Shown here one piece after another: positions 45,523 to 52,893 of a stretch of 64,000 nucleotides of DNA (position 1 is its first letter; each line of letters opens with the position of its first letter). The translations under genes and the position numbers were made by a program. The DNA lies in contig NZ_JAHLDU010000005.1 in the NCBI RefSeq assembly GCF_018861905.1, forward strand, positions 62,001-126,000, given 5' to 3'. Under the pieces are notes generated by a model. That model made no database searches and was not told the DNA's origin. It was given only the letters and a program-made list of their open reading frames with translations. This DNA is from Clostridium sp. DSM 17811 (GTDB taxonomy: Bacteria > Bacillota > Clostridia > Clostridiales > Clostridiaceae).

Positions 45523-46647
45523 ATGGAAAACAGTGTAAAAAAATTAGGATTTGGATTTATGAGATTGCCACTTATAAGCCCGGAAGATCAGAAAAGTGTT
45601 GATTATGAGCAGTTAAAAAAGATGGTAGATATCTTTATGGAAAGAGGATTTACCTATTTTGATACAGCATATCTGTATCATTCATTTATCAGTGAGAATG
45701 TATTGCAGGAAGTTTTGGTTAAGAGATATCCTAGAGATTCCTTCACAGTTGCTACTAAGATGCCAATGTTCATGGTAAAAACAGAAGATGATTTGGAGCG
45801 TTTATTTAATGAGCAGCTTACAAAGTGTGGCGTAGAATATTTTGACTACTATCTGTTACATAATATTGCAGGACAGTCCTATGATCTTGCACAAAAAGTC
45901 CATGCGTTTGAATTTATTCAGAAGAAAAAAGAAGAAGGAAAGATTAAAAATATCGGTTTTTCTATGCATGATTCTGCAGAACATTTAGATAGAATATTGA
46001 CAAATCATCCGGAAGTAGATTTTGTTCAGATTCAGTTGAATTACCTCGATTGGGAAAATCAGGGTATCCAGTCAAAGAAATGTTATGAAGTAGCAAAGTT
46101 ACATGGTAAGCCTGTAATCGTAATGGAACCAGTGAAAGGTGGGACTCTAGCAAATGTGCCTGACGCAGCAGCAGAAATTATGAAAGGATACCATTCAGGT
46201 ATGTCCATTTCTTCCTGGGCTATCCGTTTTGCAGCGAGCCTTGACAATGTCATGATTGTATTAAGTGGAATGTCAAGCATGGATCAGCTTTTAGATAATA
46301 CCGAATATATGCAGGATTTCAAACCATTGGATGAGAAAGAGCATGAAGTTGTAAACCGGGTTGTTGATATCGTTAATGAATCCATTTCCATTCCTTGTAC
46401 GGCATGTCGCTACTGTGTAGATGGATGCCCAAAGAAGATTGCAATTCCTGATTATTTTGCATTATATAATGCTGAAAAACAGGATACAAAGGGAGGATTT
46501 AAATCTCAGAGTATTTATTACACAAGCCTTACAGAACGTAATGGAAAAGCTTCTGACTGCATTAAGTGTAAAAAATGCGAAAAGATCTGTCCACAGCATC
46601 TGCCAATCACAGATTACTTAGAAGATGTTAAAGGCATGTTTGAATAA
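45523..46647 (+). CDS. Aldo/keto reductase with 4Fe-4S domain (second)
   Basis: 374 residues from ATG 45523 (TTGGAGGTTGT). AKR barrel with [13 protein letters not shown] near 45-57 (catalytic Asp-Tyr pair) and [14 protein letters not shown]. Cysteine clusters are [15 protein letters not shown] near 293 and [16 protein letters not shown] near 346. Codon choice is visibly less AT-biased than the lar genes, suggesting separate acquisition. No MerR box was seen upstream; terminator follows. Only about 30% like the reductase at 38877 by eye (rough impression, not computed). Confidence 0.9.
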   Translation: MENSVKKLGFGFMRLPLISPEDQKSVDYEQLKKMVDIFMERGFTYFDTAYLYHSFISENVLQEVLVKRYPRDSFTVATKMPMFMVKTEDDLERLFNEQLTKCGVEYFDYYLLHNIAGQSYDLAQKVHAFEFIQKKKEEGKIKNIGFSMHDSAEHLDRILTNHPEVDFVQIQLNYLDWENQGIQSKKCYEVAKLHGKPVIVMEPVKGGTLANVPDAAAEIMKGYHSGMSISSWAIRFAASLDNVMIVLSGMSSMDQLLDNTEYMQDFKPLDEKEHEVVNRVVDIVNESISIPCTACRYCVDGCPKKIAIPDYFALYNAEKQDTKGGFKSQSIYYTSLTERNGKASDCIKCKKCEKICPQHLPITDYLEDVKGMFE

Positions 46648-46683
46648 AATGACAAAAAGTAATTTAAAACAATTTTAAATTTA

Positions 46684-46730
46684 AAACCCAGTAGATGGAA
46701 GCTAATTCTGATCTACTGGGTTTATTTTAT
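46684..46730 (+). terminator. Terminator after the second aldo/keto reductase
   Basis: AAACCCAGTAGAT (46684-46696) pairs with ATCTACTGGGTTT (46711-46723), then T-rich sequence. Confidence 0.88.
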
Positions 46731-46784
46731 CATTTATATCAATGATTTACGATCTAACTATTTATTTCACAAATGATTTATTAC

Positions 46785-47044
46785 TTAGAAAAAAATTTCA
46801 ATATAGCCAGATAAATATGAACAATTAAATACTGTTAATATTCGAAAAAAGGTTACACCGCTTAGAATTACACCAGTAATTAATAAAAGCGAAGAAATTA
46901 ATATGTACAAATGAATTTCTTTATAATATAATTTTTAGATATAGTACCTACTCTAACTATTTCAAGGCATTTTCTACTGGTAATTACAAGAACTATTACT
47001 ATAATAATCGATATGATATTAATTAATCCCAACATTATAGGCAT
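46785..47044 (-). pseudogene. Small membrane protein gene with a frameshift
   Basis: On the minus strand GGAAGGGG precedes ATG 47044; the frame (MPIMLGLINIISIIIVIVLV...) has one membrane helix and stops at 46898 after 48 residues. The neighbouring frame continues smoothly (EIHLYILISSLLLITGVILS, then VTFFRIL) to 46785 with a second helix. Together they look like one two- to three-helix protein of about 85 residues interrupted by a single indel. It may be a DUF3784-like small membrane protein, but this is uncertain. A MerR-type promoter lies upstream. Confidence 0.45.
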
Positions 47045-47173
47045 TTCCCCTTCCAAAGTTATGTTAGATTTATAATATATTGTTATTGCGATATCTATTA
47101 TTAATTCATGTTAATGTAAATTATTCATAGATGTGACGCATTATTTTTTTGCTTGTATATATTTGTTGTATAT

Positions 47174-47204
47174 ATCCTATCACTTAAAGTTAACTATAAG
47201 TCAA
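47174..47204 (-). promoter_or_regulatory. MerR-type promoter, CTTAAAG class (site 5, leftward)
   Basis: On the minus strand TTGACT (47204-47199), 19-bp spacer, TAGGAT (47179-47174). On the + strand the box reads CTTAAAG-TTAA-CTATAAG (47183-47200), one mismatch from perfect. It reads toward the frameshifted membrane protein gene. The rest of 47045-47315 holds no other gene. Confidence 0.8.
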
Positions 47205-47315
47205 GCAGTTTTCTGAAATAAAATAAATCAGATTCAGGCACATAACTATGACCACATCGGATTCTTCTATTCAAAATATTAACTTTTTATCCAACAATCT
47301 TAGTAGTATTGTAAA

Positions 47316-48209
47316 TCAAACAATCAATACACCGATTGCAAATGCAAACACCATAATGAATAAAATGTAAATCAAGAAATGTCGACAACCAAGAACTGTT
47401 TTCAACGCACCAAGATTTGTAATTTTTGTGGCAGGACCTGTAATCATAAAGGTTGCTGCTGCACCAGGACTCATGCCTGAATCCAACCATTCCATTAAAA
47501 GTGGTATAGTACCACCACCGCATACATATAAAGGAATCCCAACAGTTGCTGCCATAAGTACACCGAAGCCGTGATGGTTTCCAAACAAATTTGCAAACGT
47601 ATCTGACGGTACATACCGAGCAAACAATATAGACAAAACAATACCCAAAAGAAAATATCCGCCTGTTGCCTTTATGTTACGTCCTATATTTCTTAAAATA
47701 CGTATAAAGATATTGGAGGCAGTATCGTGGTTGGATAGCGAACCAAATCCATCAAAATTGAAGAATTTTTCTTCTTTTAAAAAAAAGTGTACCAATATTC
47801 CTGCAATTATTCCACACAATACACAAGATGCAATCCTAATCACTAATATCTTTCCACCCAATGCCAAAGTGTAAAGAATCAACTGAGGATTCAAAAGAAT
47901 AGAGCTCATAATAAACGCTGCAAGCCAATCATCTCGCATACCCTTTTGTGAGAAAGATGCTGCTATGGGAATGGTGCCATACATACACAATGGAGACGCA
48001 ATTCCTAATAAACTAGCTGGAATCACACCTAAAATACCTAGTTTTCTATTTGCTATAGATGCAAACAATGTATGAATTTTATCTTTTCCAAATACTGAAA
48101 TGATAGAACCTAACACAATACCAATCACCCAATATCTAAAAATCTGTTCAAACTGAATGGTAAAATAGTACCATAAATAAACAGCTTCGCGATGTATAAT
48201 ACTATTCAT
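47316..48209 (-). CDS. Permease of the ArsP/YraQ (PF03773-like) type
   Basis: 297 residues with about eight helices in two similar halves. The first half has SPLCMYGTIPIAASFSQKGM and ILLNPQLILYT; the second half has GIPLYVCGGGTIPLLMEWL and GPATKITNLGALK. This Cys-containing arrangement is typical of permeases related to organoarsenical exporter ArsP. Its ATG overlaps the end of the DUF362 gene, so the two are coupled. Substrate unknown. Confidence 0.82.
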   Translation of the reverse strand: MNSIIHREAVYLWYYFTIQFEQIFRYWVIGIVLGSIISVFGKDKIHTLFASIANRKLGILGVIPASLLGIASPLCMYGTIPIAASFSQKGMRDDWLAAFIMSSILLNPQLILYTLALGGKILVIRIASCVLCGIIAGILVHFFLKEEKFFNFDGFGSLSNHDTASNIFIRILRNIGRNIKATGGYFLLGIVLSILFARYVPSDTFANLFGNHHGFGVLMAATVGIPLYVCGGGTIPLLMEWLDSGMSPGAAATFMITGPATKITNLGALKTVLGCRHFLIYILFIMVFAFAIGVLIV

Positions 48210-49242
48210 CGATATTTTTCAATTGATACGTTTGAGAACCCATACCTAATTCTACCGCATGGTCTAAAATCAAGGTACCATTACGAGATTCCATACGTTT
48301 AACTAAGTCTTTTCCATGCGGATCAGCATAGACTAAATCTACGCAAGCACGATCTAATGCAACCGGATCATAAGATGCTAAAATACCGATATCTCCCATT
48401 GTTGGTTTAGCTGGATTAGAATCGCAGTCACAATCTACAGATAAATTGTTCATAACACTGATATACACCATTCTGCCTTTTTTATCTTGTATAACTGCAC
48501 CGGCGGCTTCCGCCATAGATTCTAAGAAATCATTTTGGTTACCAGGCGCGAAACTCTTATCAGTGCCACCACCAGAATGAATATACATTTTACCACTTCT
48601 AGATGCAATGCCTATAGAGATATTTTTTAAAGCACCACCTAATCCAGCCATAGCATGACCTTTAAAGTGAGATAATACTAAGATAGAATCATAATTTTGC
48701 AGATGCGAACCCACAGTGTCTTTTTTCAAATGAACACTACCAGGAACTGGGGCTAATTCTTTAGTGCCTTCTTCATCCATAATATCTACATTTGCGATTG
48801 TATTGAAACCATGATCTTCAATAGTTTGTCGATGGGCTGCTGTCGCAGAACGAGAACCGCCATAGGCCGTGTTACACTCAATAATAGTGCCATCCACAGC
48901 ATGTACCAAATCTCCGATTAATTCCGGATGCAAATAATAATTGCCACCAGCTTCGCCTGTAGAAAGTTTTACACCTACCTTACCTTGTGGTTTCCAACCA
49001 AGTGATTTATAAATTTTCATTAAGCTCGCAGTACTGATAACTTTTGTCATATATACAGCAGAAGCATTTTTAGTAGAAGTTCCATTTTCTGCAACATTAC
49101 CACTAGGATGAGTCGCCTTGCCTCCATCACTGATTGTGGGTGTTTTAGTTGTTGATACTGGTGTTGCTGTTTTACCACAACCAACTAATACGACAGCTAT
49201 CATAGCTATGCTAAGCAAAATAGTCAAATTTTTTCTTTTCAT
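48202..49242 (-). CDS. DUF362 lipoprotein
   Basis: 346 residues from ATG 49242 (GGGAG upstream). The lipobox is VVLVGC (Cys22), followed by a Thr/Ser-rich linker. The DUF362 domain occupies about 95-330, with VGVKLSTGEAGGNYYLHPEL, LSHFKGHAMAGLGGALKNIS and SYDPVALDRACVDLVY. Relatives often carry ferredoxin domains, but none is present here. An extracytoplasmic cofactor- or metal-related role with the coupled permease is plausible, not shown. Confidence 0.85.
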   Translation of the reverse strand: MKRKNLTILLSIAMIAVVLVGCGKTATPVSTTKTPTISDGGKATHPSGNVAENGTSTKNASAVYMTKVISTASLMKIYKSLGWKPQGKVGVKLSTGEAGGNYYLHPELIGDLVHAVDGTIIECNTAYGGSRSATAAHRQTIEDHGFNTIANVDIMDEEGTKELAPVPGSVHLKKDTVGSHLQNYDSILVLSHFKGHAMAGLGGALKNISIGIASRSGKMYIHSGGGTDKSFAPGNQNDFLESMAEAAGAVIQDKKGRMVYISVMNNLSVDCDCDSNPAKPTMGDIGILASYDPVALDRACVDLVYADPHGKDLVKRMESRNGTLILDHAVELGMGSQTYQLKNIDE

Positions 49243-49302
49243 TGTTATTTGTCTCCCTTCAAAAAACATGCTTGTTATACTTTAATGGTTACCAGTGTAT
49301 TA

Positions 49303-49333
49303 ACTATAAGCCATTAAGTCAACATGAGGTCAA
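49303..49333 (-). promoter_or_regulatory. Degenerate MerR-type promoter before the DUF362 gene
   Basis: Minus strand: TTGACC (49333-49328), 19-bp spacer, TATAGT (49308-49303). The inner repeat is poor (CCTCATG-TTGA-CTTAATG). Also readable as TTGACT-17-TACACT, a normal SigA promoter in the same place. Low certainty. Confidence 0.4.
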
Positions 49334-49375
49334 GCACTATATTCTATTCATGACACGCATTCTTTCGTAAAAATT

Positions 49376-49456
49376 TTATATAACAGATTTGCCAATATCA
49401 TAAGCCTGTTGCATAGCAGGTGTATTAGGTTTCAGGCATCGCAAGCATCTGAATTC
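49376..49456 (-). pseudogene. C-terminal remnant, flavodoxin-like
   Basis: Minus-strand frame containing NTPAMQQAYDIGKSVI before its stop resembles the last helix of WrbA/iron-sulfur flavoproteins (TPAxxxAYxxGKxI). No upstream part is found, so this is a gene relic. Confidence 0.4.
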
Positions 49457-49491
49457 AACGTAAAAATGTTTGTTGAGAGCCAAGATTAACT

Positions 49492-49549
49492 TGACATGGT
49501 ACTTTTAATATGCTATTTTTTAATAAAATAACTTAAAGTTAACTTTAAG
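49492..49549 (+). promoter_or_regulatory. merR-1 promoter with downstream CTTAAAG box (site 6)
   Basis: TTGACA at about 49492 and TATTTT 17 bp further form an ordinary promoter. The perfect box CTTAAAG-TTAA-CTTTAAG (49532-49549) lies downstream of the -10 instead of in the spacer. That placement suggests the MerR protein represses its own gene while activating the others. Confidence 0.7.
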
Positions 49550-49575
49550 TTATCGTAAAAAGGAGTGTGCCAAAC

Positions 49576-49995
49576 ATGGAATATTCTATTGGAAAGGTTG
49601 CAAAAAAATTCAATTTATCATCTTCAACTTTGAGATACTACGATAAGGAAGGTCTGTTTCCTAATTTGGAACGTTCAGAATCCGGTATCCGCTCTTTTTC
49701 AGATATTGATCTCGGATCACTAAAAATTATTGAATGTTTAAAAAATACGGGAATGCCTATTAAAGATATTAAGGTATTCATAGACTGGTGTGGAGAGGGA
49801 GATGCAACACTGCGTGAACGCTATGAGATGTTTATTGAGAGAAAAACAATTATGGATGAACAGATAGCATCATTGAATAAAACACTTGAAGTCATAGATT
49901 ATAAATGCTGGTACTATAAGACGGCTCTTGAGGCAGGTACAGAAAAGATACATGCCAAATCAAACAAGCAAGATACCGAAGAAGTAATATCTTAA
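49576..49995 (+). CDS. MerR-family regulator 1 (AdhR/NmlR-like)
   Basis: 139 residues from ATG 49576; the in-frame GTG 49567 lies too close to AGGAG. MerR winged HTH at 1-70 (EYSIGKVAKKFNLSSSTLRY, then YDKEGLFPNLERSESGIRSF), coiled-coil dimer helix about 78-115. Cys54 (IIECLKNTGM) is where AdhR/NmlR proteins carry their aldehyde-reactive cysteine. Two more Cys (DWCGEGD, YKCWYY) are class-typical. It most likely recognises the CTTAAAG-N4-CTTTAAG boxes around it. Its terminator hairpin has been cut by a deletion at about 50020. Confidence 0.92.
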   Translation: MEYSIGKVAKKFNLSSSTLRYYDKEGLFPNLERSESGIRSFSDIDLGSLKIIECLKNTGMPIKDIKVFIDWCGEGDATLRERYEMFIERKTIMDEQIASLNKTLEVIDYKCWYYKTALEAGTEKIHAKSNKQDTEEVIS

Positions 49996-50011
49996 CCGAT
50001 GTTTCTAATGA

Positions 50012-50050
50012 TGGAGGCGGTCAAATGATGGTTTCTTTGATTGCATGCAA
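50012..50050 (+). pseudogene. Relic joining half a terminator to a lipoprotein signal sequence
   Basis: ATGATGGAGGCGGTCA equals the left half of the terminator stem after merR-2 (51815-51830). It is fused to ATGATGGTTTCTTTGA..., which matches the lipobox region of the lipoprotein at 52111. This is a deletion junction between paralogous units; no functional product. Confidence 0.6.
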
Positions 50051-50152
50051 ACTATTTTACGATTCTCTTTAAGATGAAAATTGAAACTACCACATCTGAC
50101 GAAATTAATAATCAAATAAAGGATACTGCAAAAAAAATTTTAAAAAGAAACA

Positions 50153-50183
50153 TTGACTTAAAGTTAACTTTAAGTTGTATAAT
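50153..50183 (+). promoter_or_regulatory. MerR-type promoter, CTTAAAG box (site 7)
   Basis: TTGACT 50153-50158, 19-bp spacer, TATAAT 50178-50183, perfect box 50157-50174. The flanking sequence is nearly the same as at site 1, marking it as a copy. Confidence 0.88.
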
Positions 50184-50233
50184 TATATCGAACTCAATAA
50201 TCGAAGTTTAATATAAATAATATTTTAAATATA

Positions 50234-50460
50234 TGGATATTAATGATTTATTAGCACACTTGAATCGAGGTGAAGCGGTTTAGGGTGGTTCGGAATTACA
50301 CCAGGTAATGATAGACGCCTCTCAGGAAGCATTACAATTGGCGACGGTGCTGTGTCACATTGCCGCTGGTGCAGTTGTGACCAAGGATGTACCTGCAAAT
50401 GGTATTGTAGGTGGTGTTCCTGCGAAAATTATTAAGAAAATTGAAACCAGTCAGGAGTAA
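50234..50460 (+). pseudogene. Acetyltransferase pseudogene (third copy)
   Basis: Starts like the intact copy at 54093 ([15 protein letters not shown]) but has an early TAG (50281-50283). It has lost most of the hexapeptide core through an internal deletion joining the N-terminal part to the last ~40 codons ([20 protein letters not shown]). Here the dehydrogenase that precedes the other copies is absent; the leader runs straight from the promoter. Confidence 0.88.
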
Positions 50461-50573
50461 TTCTGTTGTTTTCATCTTATTGTAGATTATATGGCGATGA
50501 TTGATTTGTGGCAATGTATTGTGTATCGTAGCAAAATGCTATTATTTTAGTTTACACAGAAAGGATATTGAAC

Positions 50574-50957
50574 ATGAAAAAAGCAATTTCGATGCTATGT
50601 TTGATTATTACGGTTGGGAACAAGGTATTTTCGGCAAAGTTTTATGATAATCAAACGACGCAGGCGTTAGTTAAACAATTTCCGCTCACAGTTGATATGA
50701 GCGAACTAAACGGCAATGAAAAATACTATTATTTATCGAATACGCTTCCTACAGCTTCTGAGCAACTGGGGAAAATTCATGCCGGAGATATCATGCTTTA
50801 CGGCGATGGCTATCTAGTCGTGTTCTATGAAACCTTCTCAAGCTCTTATAACTATACCCGTCTCGGATATATTGAGGATGCGGTCAGCTTTGTACAAGTT
50901 GTTGGTGATGGTAATATTAAGTTTACTTTTGATTTGGTGAAACATGAAAAAACGTAA
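50574..50957 (+). CDS. Cyclophilin-like fold protein, signal region deleted
   Basis: 127 residues from ATG 50574 (AAAGGATATTGAAC). It matches the lipoprotein at 55623: TVGNKVFSAKFYDNQTTQAL, MSELNGNEKYYYLSNTLP, and IHAGDIMLYGDGYLVVFYET. The hydrophobic core plus lipobox and linker are missing through an in-frame deletion after MKKAISMLCLI. Without the lipobox it would stay cytoplasmic or be unstable. Its C-terminus also differs slightly (LVKHEKT). A recent deletion derivative; functional status uncertain. Confidence 0.75.
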   Translation: MKKAISMLCLIITVGNKVFSAKFYDNQTTQALVKQFPLTVDMSELNGNEKYYYLSNTLPTASEQLGKIHAGDIMLYGDGYLVVFYETFSSSYNYTRLGYIEDAVSFVQVVGDGNIKFTFDLVKHEKT

Positions 50958-50976
50958 GGAGAATAAATTGGTGTAG

Positions 50977-51150
50977 CAAACGTATCTTGTTCCAAATGCC
51001 GGGCATGGTGATCTTTATGATCGTAAAGATCTCATTCCGTTCGATAAACTCACGGAGTTTTTCAATAAATACCTGAATAAAAAACAAGAAAACATGTGTT
51101 CTAAAAAAGCTGAAATAGCAAATAATATAAGCAATGAATGTTGTGAATAG
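50977..51150 (+). pseudogene. Alpha/beta-hydrolase C-terminal remnant
   Basis: Open frame with TYLVPNAGHGDLYDRKDL then FDKLTEFFNKYLNKK: the last strand, the catalytic His (GHGD) and the final helix of an alpha/beta hydrolase. An in-frame stop just upstream shows the rest is gone. Downstream sequence to about 51195 matches the leader before the flavoprotein at 54827, so several cassettes have been spliced here. Confidence 0.65.
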
Positions 51151-51200
51151 GTAACGAATGATGAATACAATAAACTGAAATAAATTATAATGAGTAGATA

Positions 51201-51244
51201 GACCACCGATTAAGGAGAATAAGTTCTTGATTAGTGGTTTTCTG
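51201..51244 (+). terminator. Candidate terminator
   Basis: ACCACCGATTAAGGA and TTCTTGATTAGTGGT form an imperfect stem followed by a TTTT run. The rest of 51245-51337 shows no gene. Confidence 0.55.
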
Positions 51245-51337
51245 TTTGAGATAAATTTAAAAGTCCATAATTGCACATCATTGTTTTATTATAAAATCTG
51301 AAGTTGCGGAAATGTCATGTACGGCAAGATAAAGTAT

Positions 51338-51355
51338 ATAAAAGTTAATTTTAGG
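51338..51355. promoter_or_regulatory. Decayed CTTAAAG box before merR-2 (site 8)
   Basis: ATAAAAG-TTAA-TTTTAGG aligns with the perfect box before merR-1 but has four arm mismatches. The SigA promoter seen upstream of merR-1 is not conserved here. Flanking sequence to the start codon is nearly identical. Confidence 0.55.
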
Positions 51356-51381
51356 TTATTGTAAAAAGGAGTGTGCCAAAC

Positions 51382-51801
51382 ATGAAATATTCCATTGGAG
51401 AGGTTTCAAAAAAATTCAATCTATCAGCTTCAACTTTAAGATACTACGATAGGGAAGGTCTGTTTCCTAATTTGGAACGTTCAAAATCCAGTATACGCTC
51501 TTTTTCAGATATTGATCTAGGATCACTGGAAATTATTGAATGTCTAAAAAATACGGGAATGTCCATTAAAGATATTAAAGTATTCATAGACTGGTGCGAA
51601 CAGAGAGATGCCACATTGCGTGAACGATATGAAATGTTTATTGATAGAAAAAGAATTATAGATGAACAGATGGCATCGTTGCAGAAAACACTTGAAGTCA
51701 TAGAGTATAAATGTTGGTACTATAAGACGGCTCTTGAGGCAGGTACAGAAAAGATACATGCCAAAGCGAATCAGCAGGATACCGAAGAAGTAACATCTTA
51801 A
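51382..51801 (+). CDS. MerR-family regulator 2 (AdhR/NmlR-like)
   Basis: 139 residues from ATG 51382, very close to regulator 1 over the full length. Differences cluster near DWCEQRDAT (versus DWCGEGDAT) and in a few HTH residues (SSIRSF versus SGIRSF). Cys54 and YKCWYY are kept. Its operator has decayed, so it may escape autoregulation. A complete terminator follows. Product and regulator 1 could form heterodimers or compete for the same boxes. Confidence 0.92.
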   Translation: MKYSIGEVSKKFNLSASTLRYYDREGLFPNLERSKSSIRSFSDIDLGSLEIIECLKNTGMSIKDIKVFIDWCEQRDATLRERYEMFIDRKRIIDEQMASLQKTLEVIEYKCWYYKTALEAGTEKIHAKANQQDTEEVTS

Positions 51802-51814
51802 CCGATAGTTCTAA

Positions 51815-51856
51815 TAATGGAGGCGGTCATATTGACCATGCCTCCATTAATTTTGT
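51815..51856 (+). terminator. Terminator of merR-2
   Basis: TAATGGAGGC (51815-51824) pairs with GCCTCCATTA (51840-51849), with inner pairing of GGTCA and TGACC, followed by TTTTG. Confidence 0.8.
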
Positions 51857-51879
51857 CTATATTCCAATAATCACATTCT

Positions 51880-51907
51880 ACGAAGCAAAAATTGCTTCGT
51901 TTTTTTA
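51880..51907 (+). terminator. Strong intrinsic terminator upstream of the lipoprotein gene
   Basis: ACGAAGCAA (51880-51888) and TTGCTTCGT (51892-51900) form a perfect stem followed by T7, just before the MerR-type promoter. It insulates the next unit. Confidence 0.9.
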
Positions 51908-51917
51908 TGAAAAAGAC

Positions 51918-51948
51918 TTGACTTAAAGTTAACTTTAAGTGATATGCT
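51918..51948 (+). promoter_or_regulatory. MerR-type promoter, CTTAAAG box (site 9)
   Basis: TTGACT 51918-51923, 19-bp spacer, TATGCT 51943-51948, perfect box 51922-51939. Drives the lipoprotein-dehydrogenase-acetyltransferase genes and probably the flavoprotein. Confidence 0.9.
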
Positions 51949-52110
51949 GATATAAACACAAATAAATAATTGTTTTAAACGGAATGGATTACACTAAACG
52001 ATCCAGAGTGTCAAGCCTTACATAGACTTTAACTCTCCAATAACATTTAACACTATTGGCTGCATTAATACGGTCATATCCAAATCAAAAACATTACCGG
52101 AGGTTTCTTT

Positions 52111-52842
52111 ATGAAAAAGTTATTGACACTTGCACTGACAATTTTAATGGTGATTTCTTTGACTGCATGTATCGGAAATCAAGATAACAGGAATGAAAAA
52201 AGCTCTGCAGGAGGTTACTTGGTTGAAAAGGCTTCCTCTACCATAGAAGGTAGCAATGTTCAGGATATATCGAGTAAATTAATGATGGTTTCTTTGACTG
52301 CATGCAGCGGAAATCAAGCTAACAGGAATGAAAAATGCTCTGCAGGAAGTTCCTCGGTTGAAAAGGCTTCCTCTACCATAGAAGGTAGAAATGTTCAAGA
52401 TACATCGAGTAAAGATTCGAATGACTCCGCGCAAGTTCTTACGAAAGGTTCTAATATGGCTACCCGTACGATTAAGAATGGTACAGCTATTACGATGACG
52501 GTTGGAGATATAGTAATTCCGGCCACTTTAAATAATTCCACATCTTCAAAGGAACTGTTGTCCCGTCTGCCATATACGGTGCATATAAACCGCTTCTCCC
52601 ATGACTATTCTGGTGTAATGAAAGATCCTCTGAAATATGATGAAAAGGATGTCCATAACGGCTGGATGAACGGCGATATTAACTTTGAACGGGATGTAAA
52701 CTATTTTACGATCCTCTTTGAAGATGAAAAAAAGTCTAAAATCTATGGCGAGCAGGTAAACATGGGAAAGGTTGATTGTGATTTATCTGTAATAAAAGGA
52801 TTAGGAAGTTCTATAGATGTGCAGATTGATTTAGCACGCTAA
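52111..52842 (+). CDS. Lipoprotein with duplicated lipobox segment and cyclophilin-like domain
   Basis: 243 residues. Signal peptide and lipobox VISLTAC (Cys19). A 45-residue unit containing the lipobox and linker is repeated in tandem (codons at 52144-52278 and 52279-52413), giving a second internal SLTAC. The C-terminal domain (about 130-243) fits the cyclophilin-like fold seen in the other lipoproteins: IVIPATLNNSTSSKELLSRL, GWMNGDINFERDVNYFTILF and a closing LGSSIDVQI. It is the first gene after site 9. Its stop codon TAA comes from the leader of the next cassette. Confidence 0.8.
   Translation: MKKLLTLALTILMVISLTACIGNQDNRNEKSSAGGYLVEKASSTIEGSNVQDISSKLMMVSLTACSGNQANRNEKCSAGSSSVEKASSTIEGRNVQDTSSKDSNDSAQVLTKGSNMATRTIKNGTAITMTVGDIVIPATLNNSTSSKELLSRLPYTVHINRFSHDYSGVMKDPLKYDEKDVHNGWMNGDINFERDVNYFTILFEDEKKSKIYGEQVNMGKVDCDLSVIKGLGSSIDVQIDLAR
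52144..52413 (+). repeat. Tandem 135-bp duplication inside the lipoprotein gene
   Basis: Unit 1 (52144-52278) and unit 2 (52279-52413) encode closely related 45-residue segments (LMVISLTACIGNQ and LMMVSLTACSGNQ at their starts; SSTIEG-NVQD near their ends). The frame is kept. Confidence 0.85.
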
Positions 52843-52893
52843 GTTATATCGAACTCAATGATCGGAGTTTGATATAAATAATATTTTAAATAA

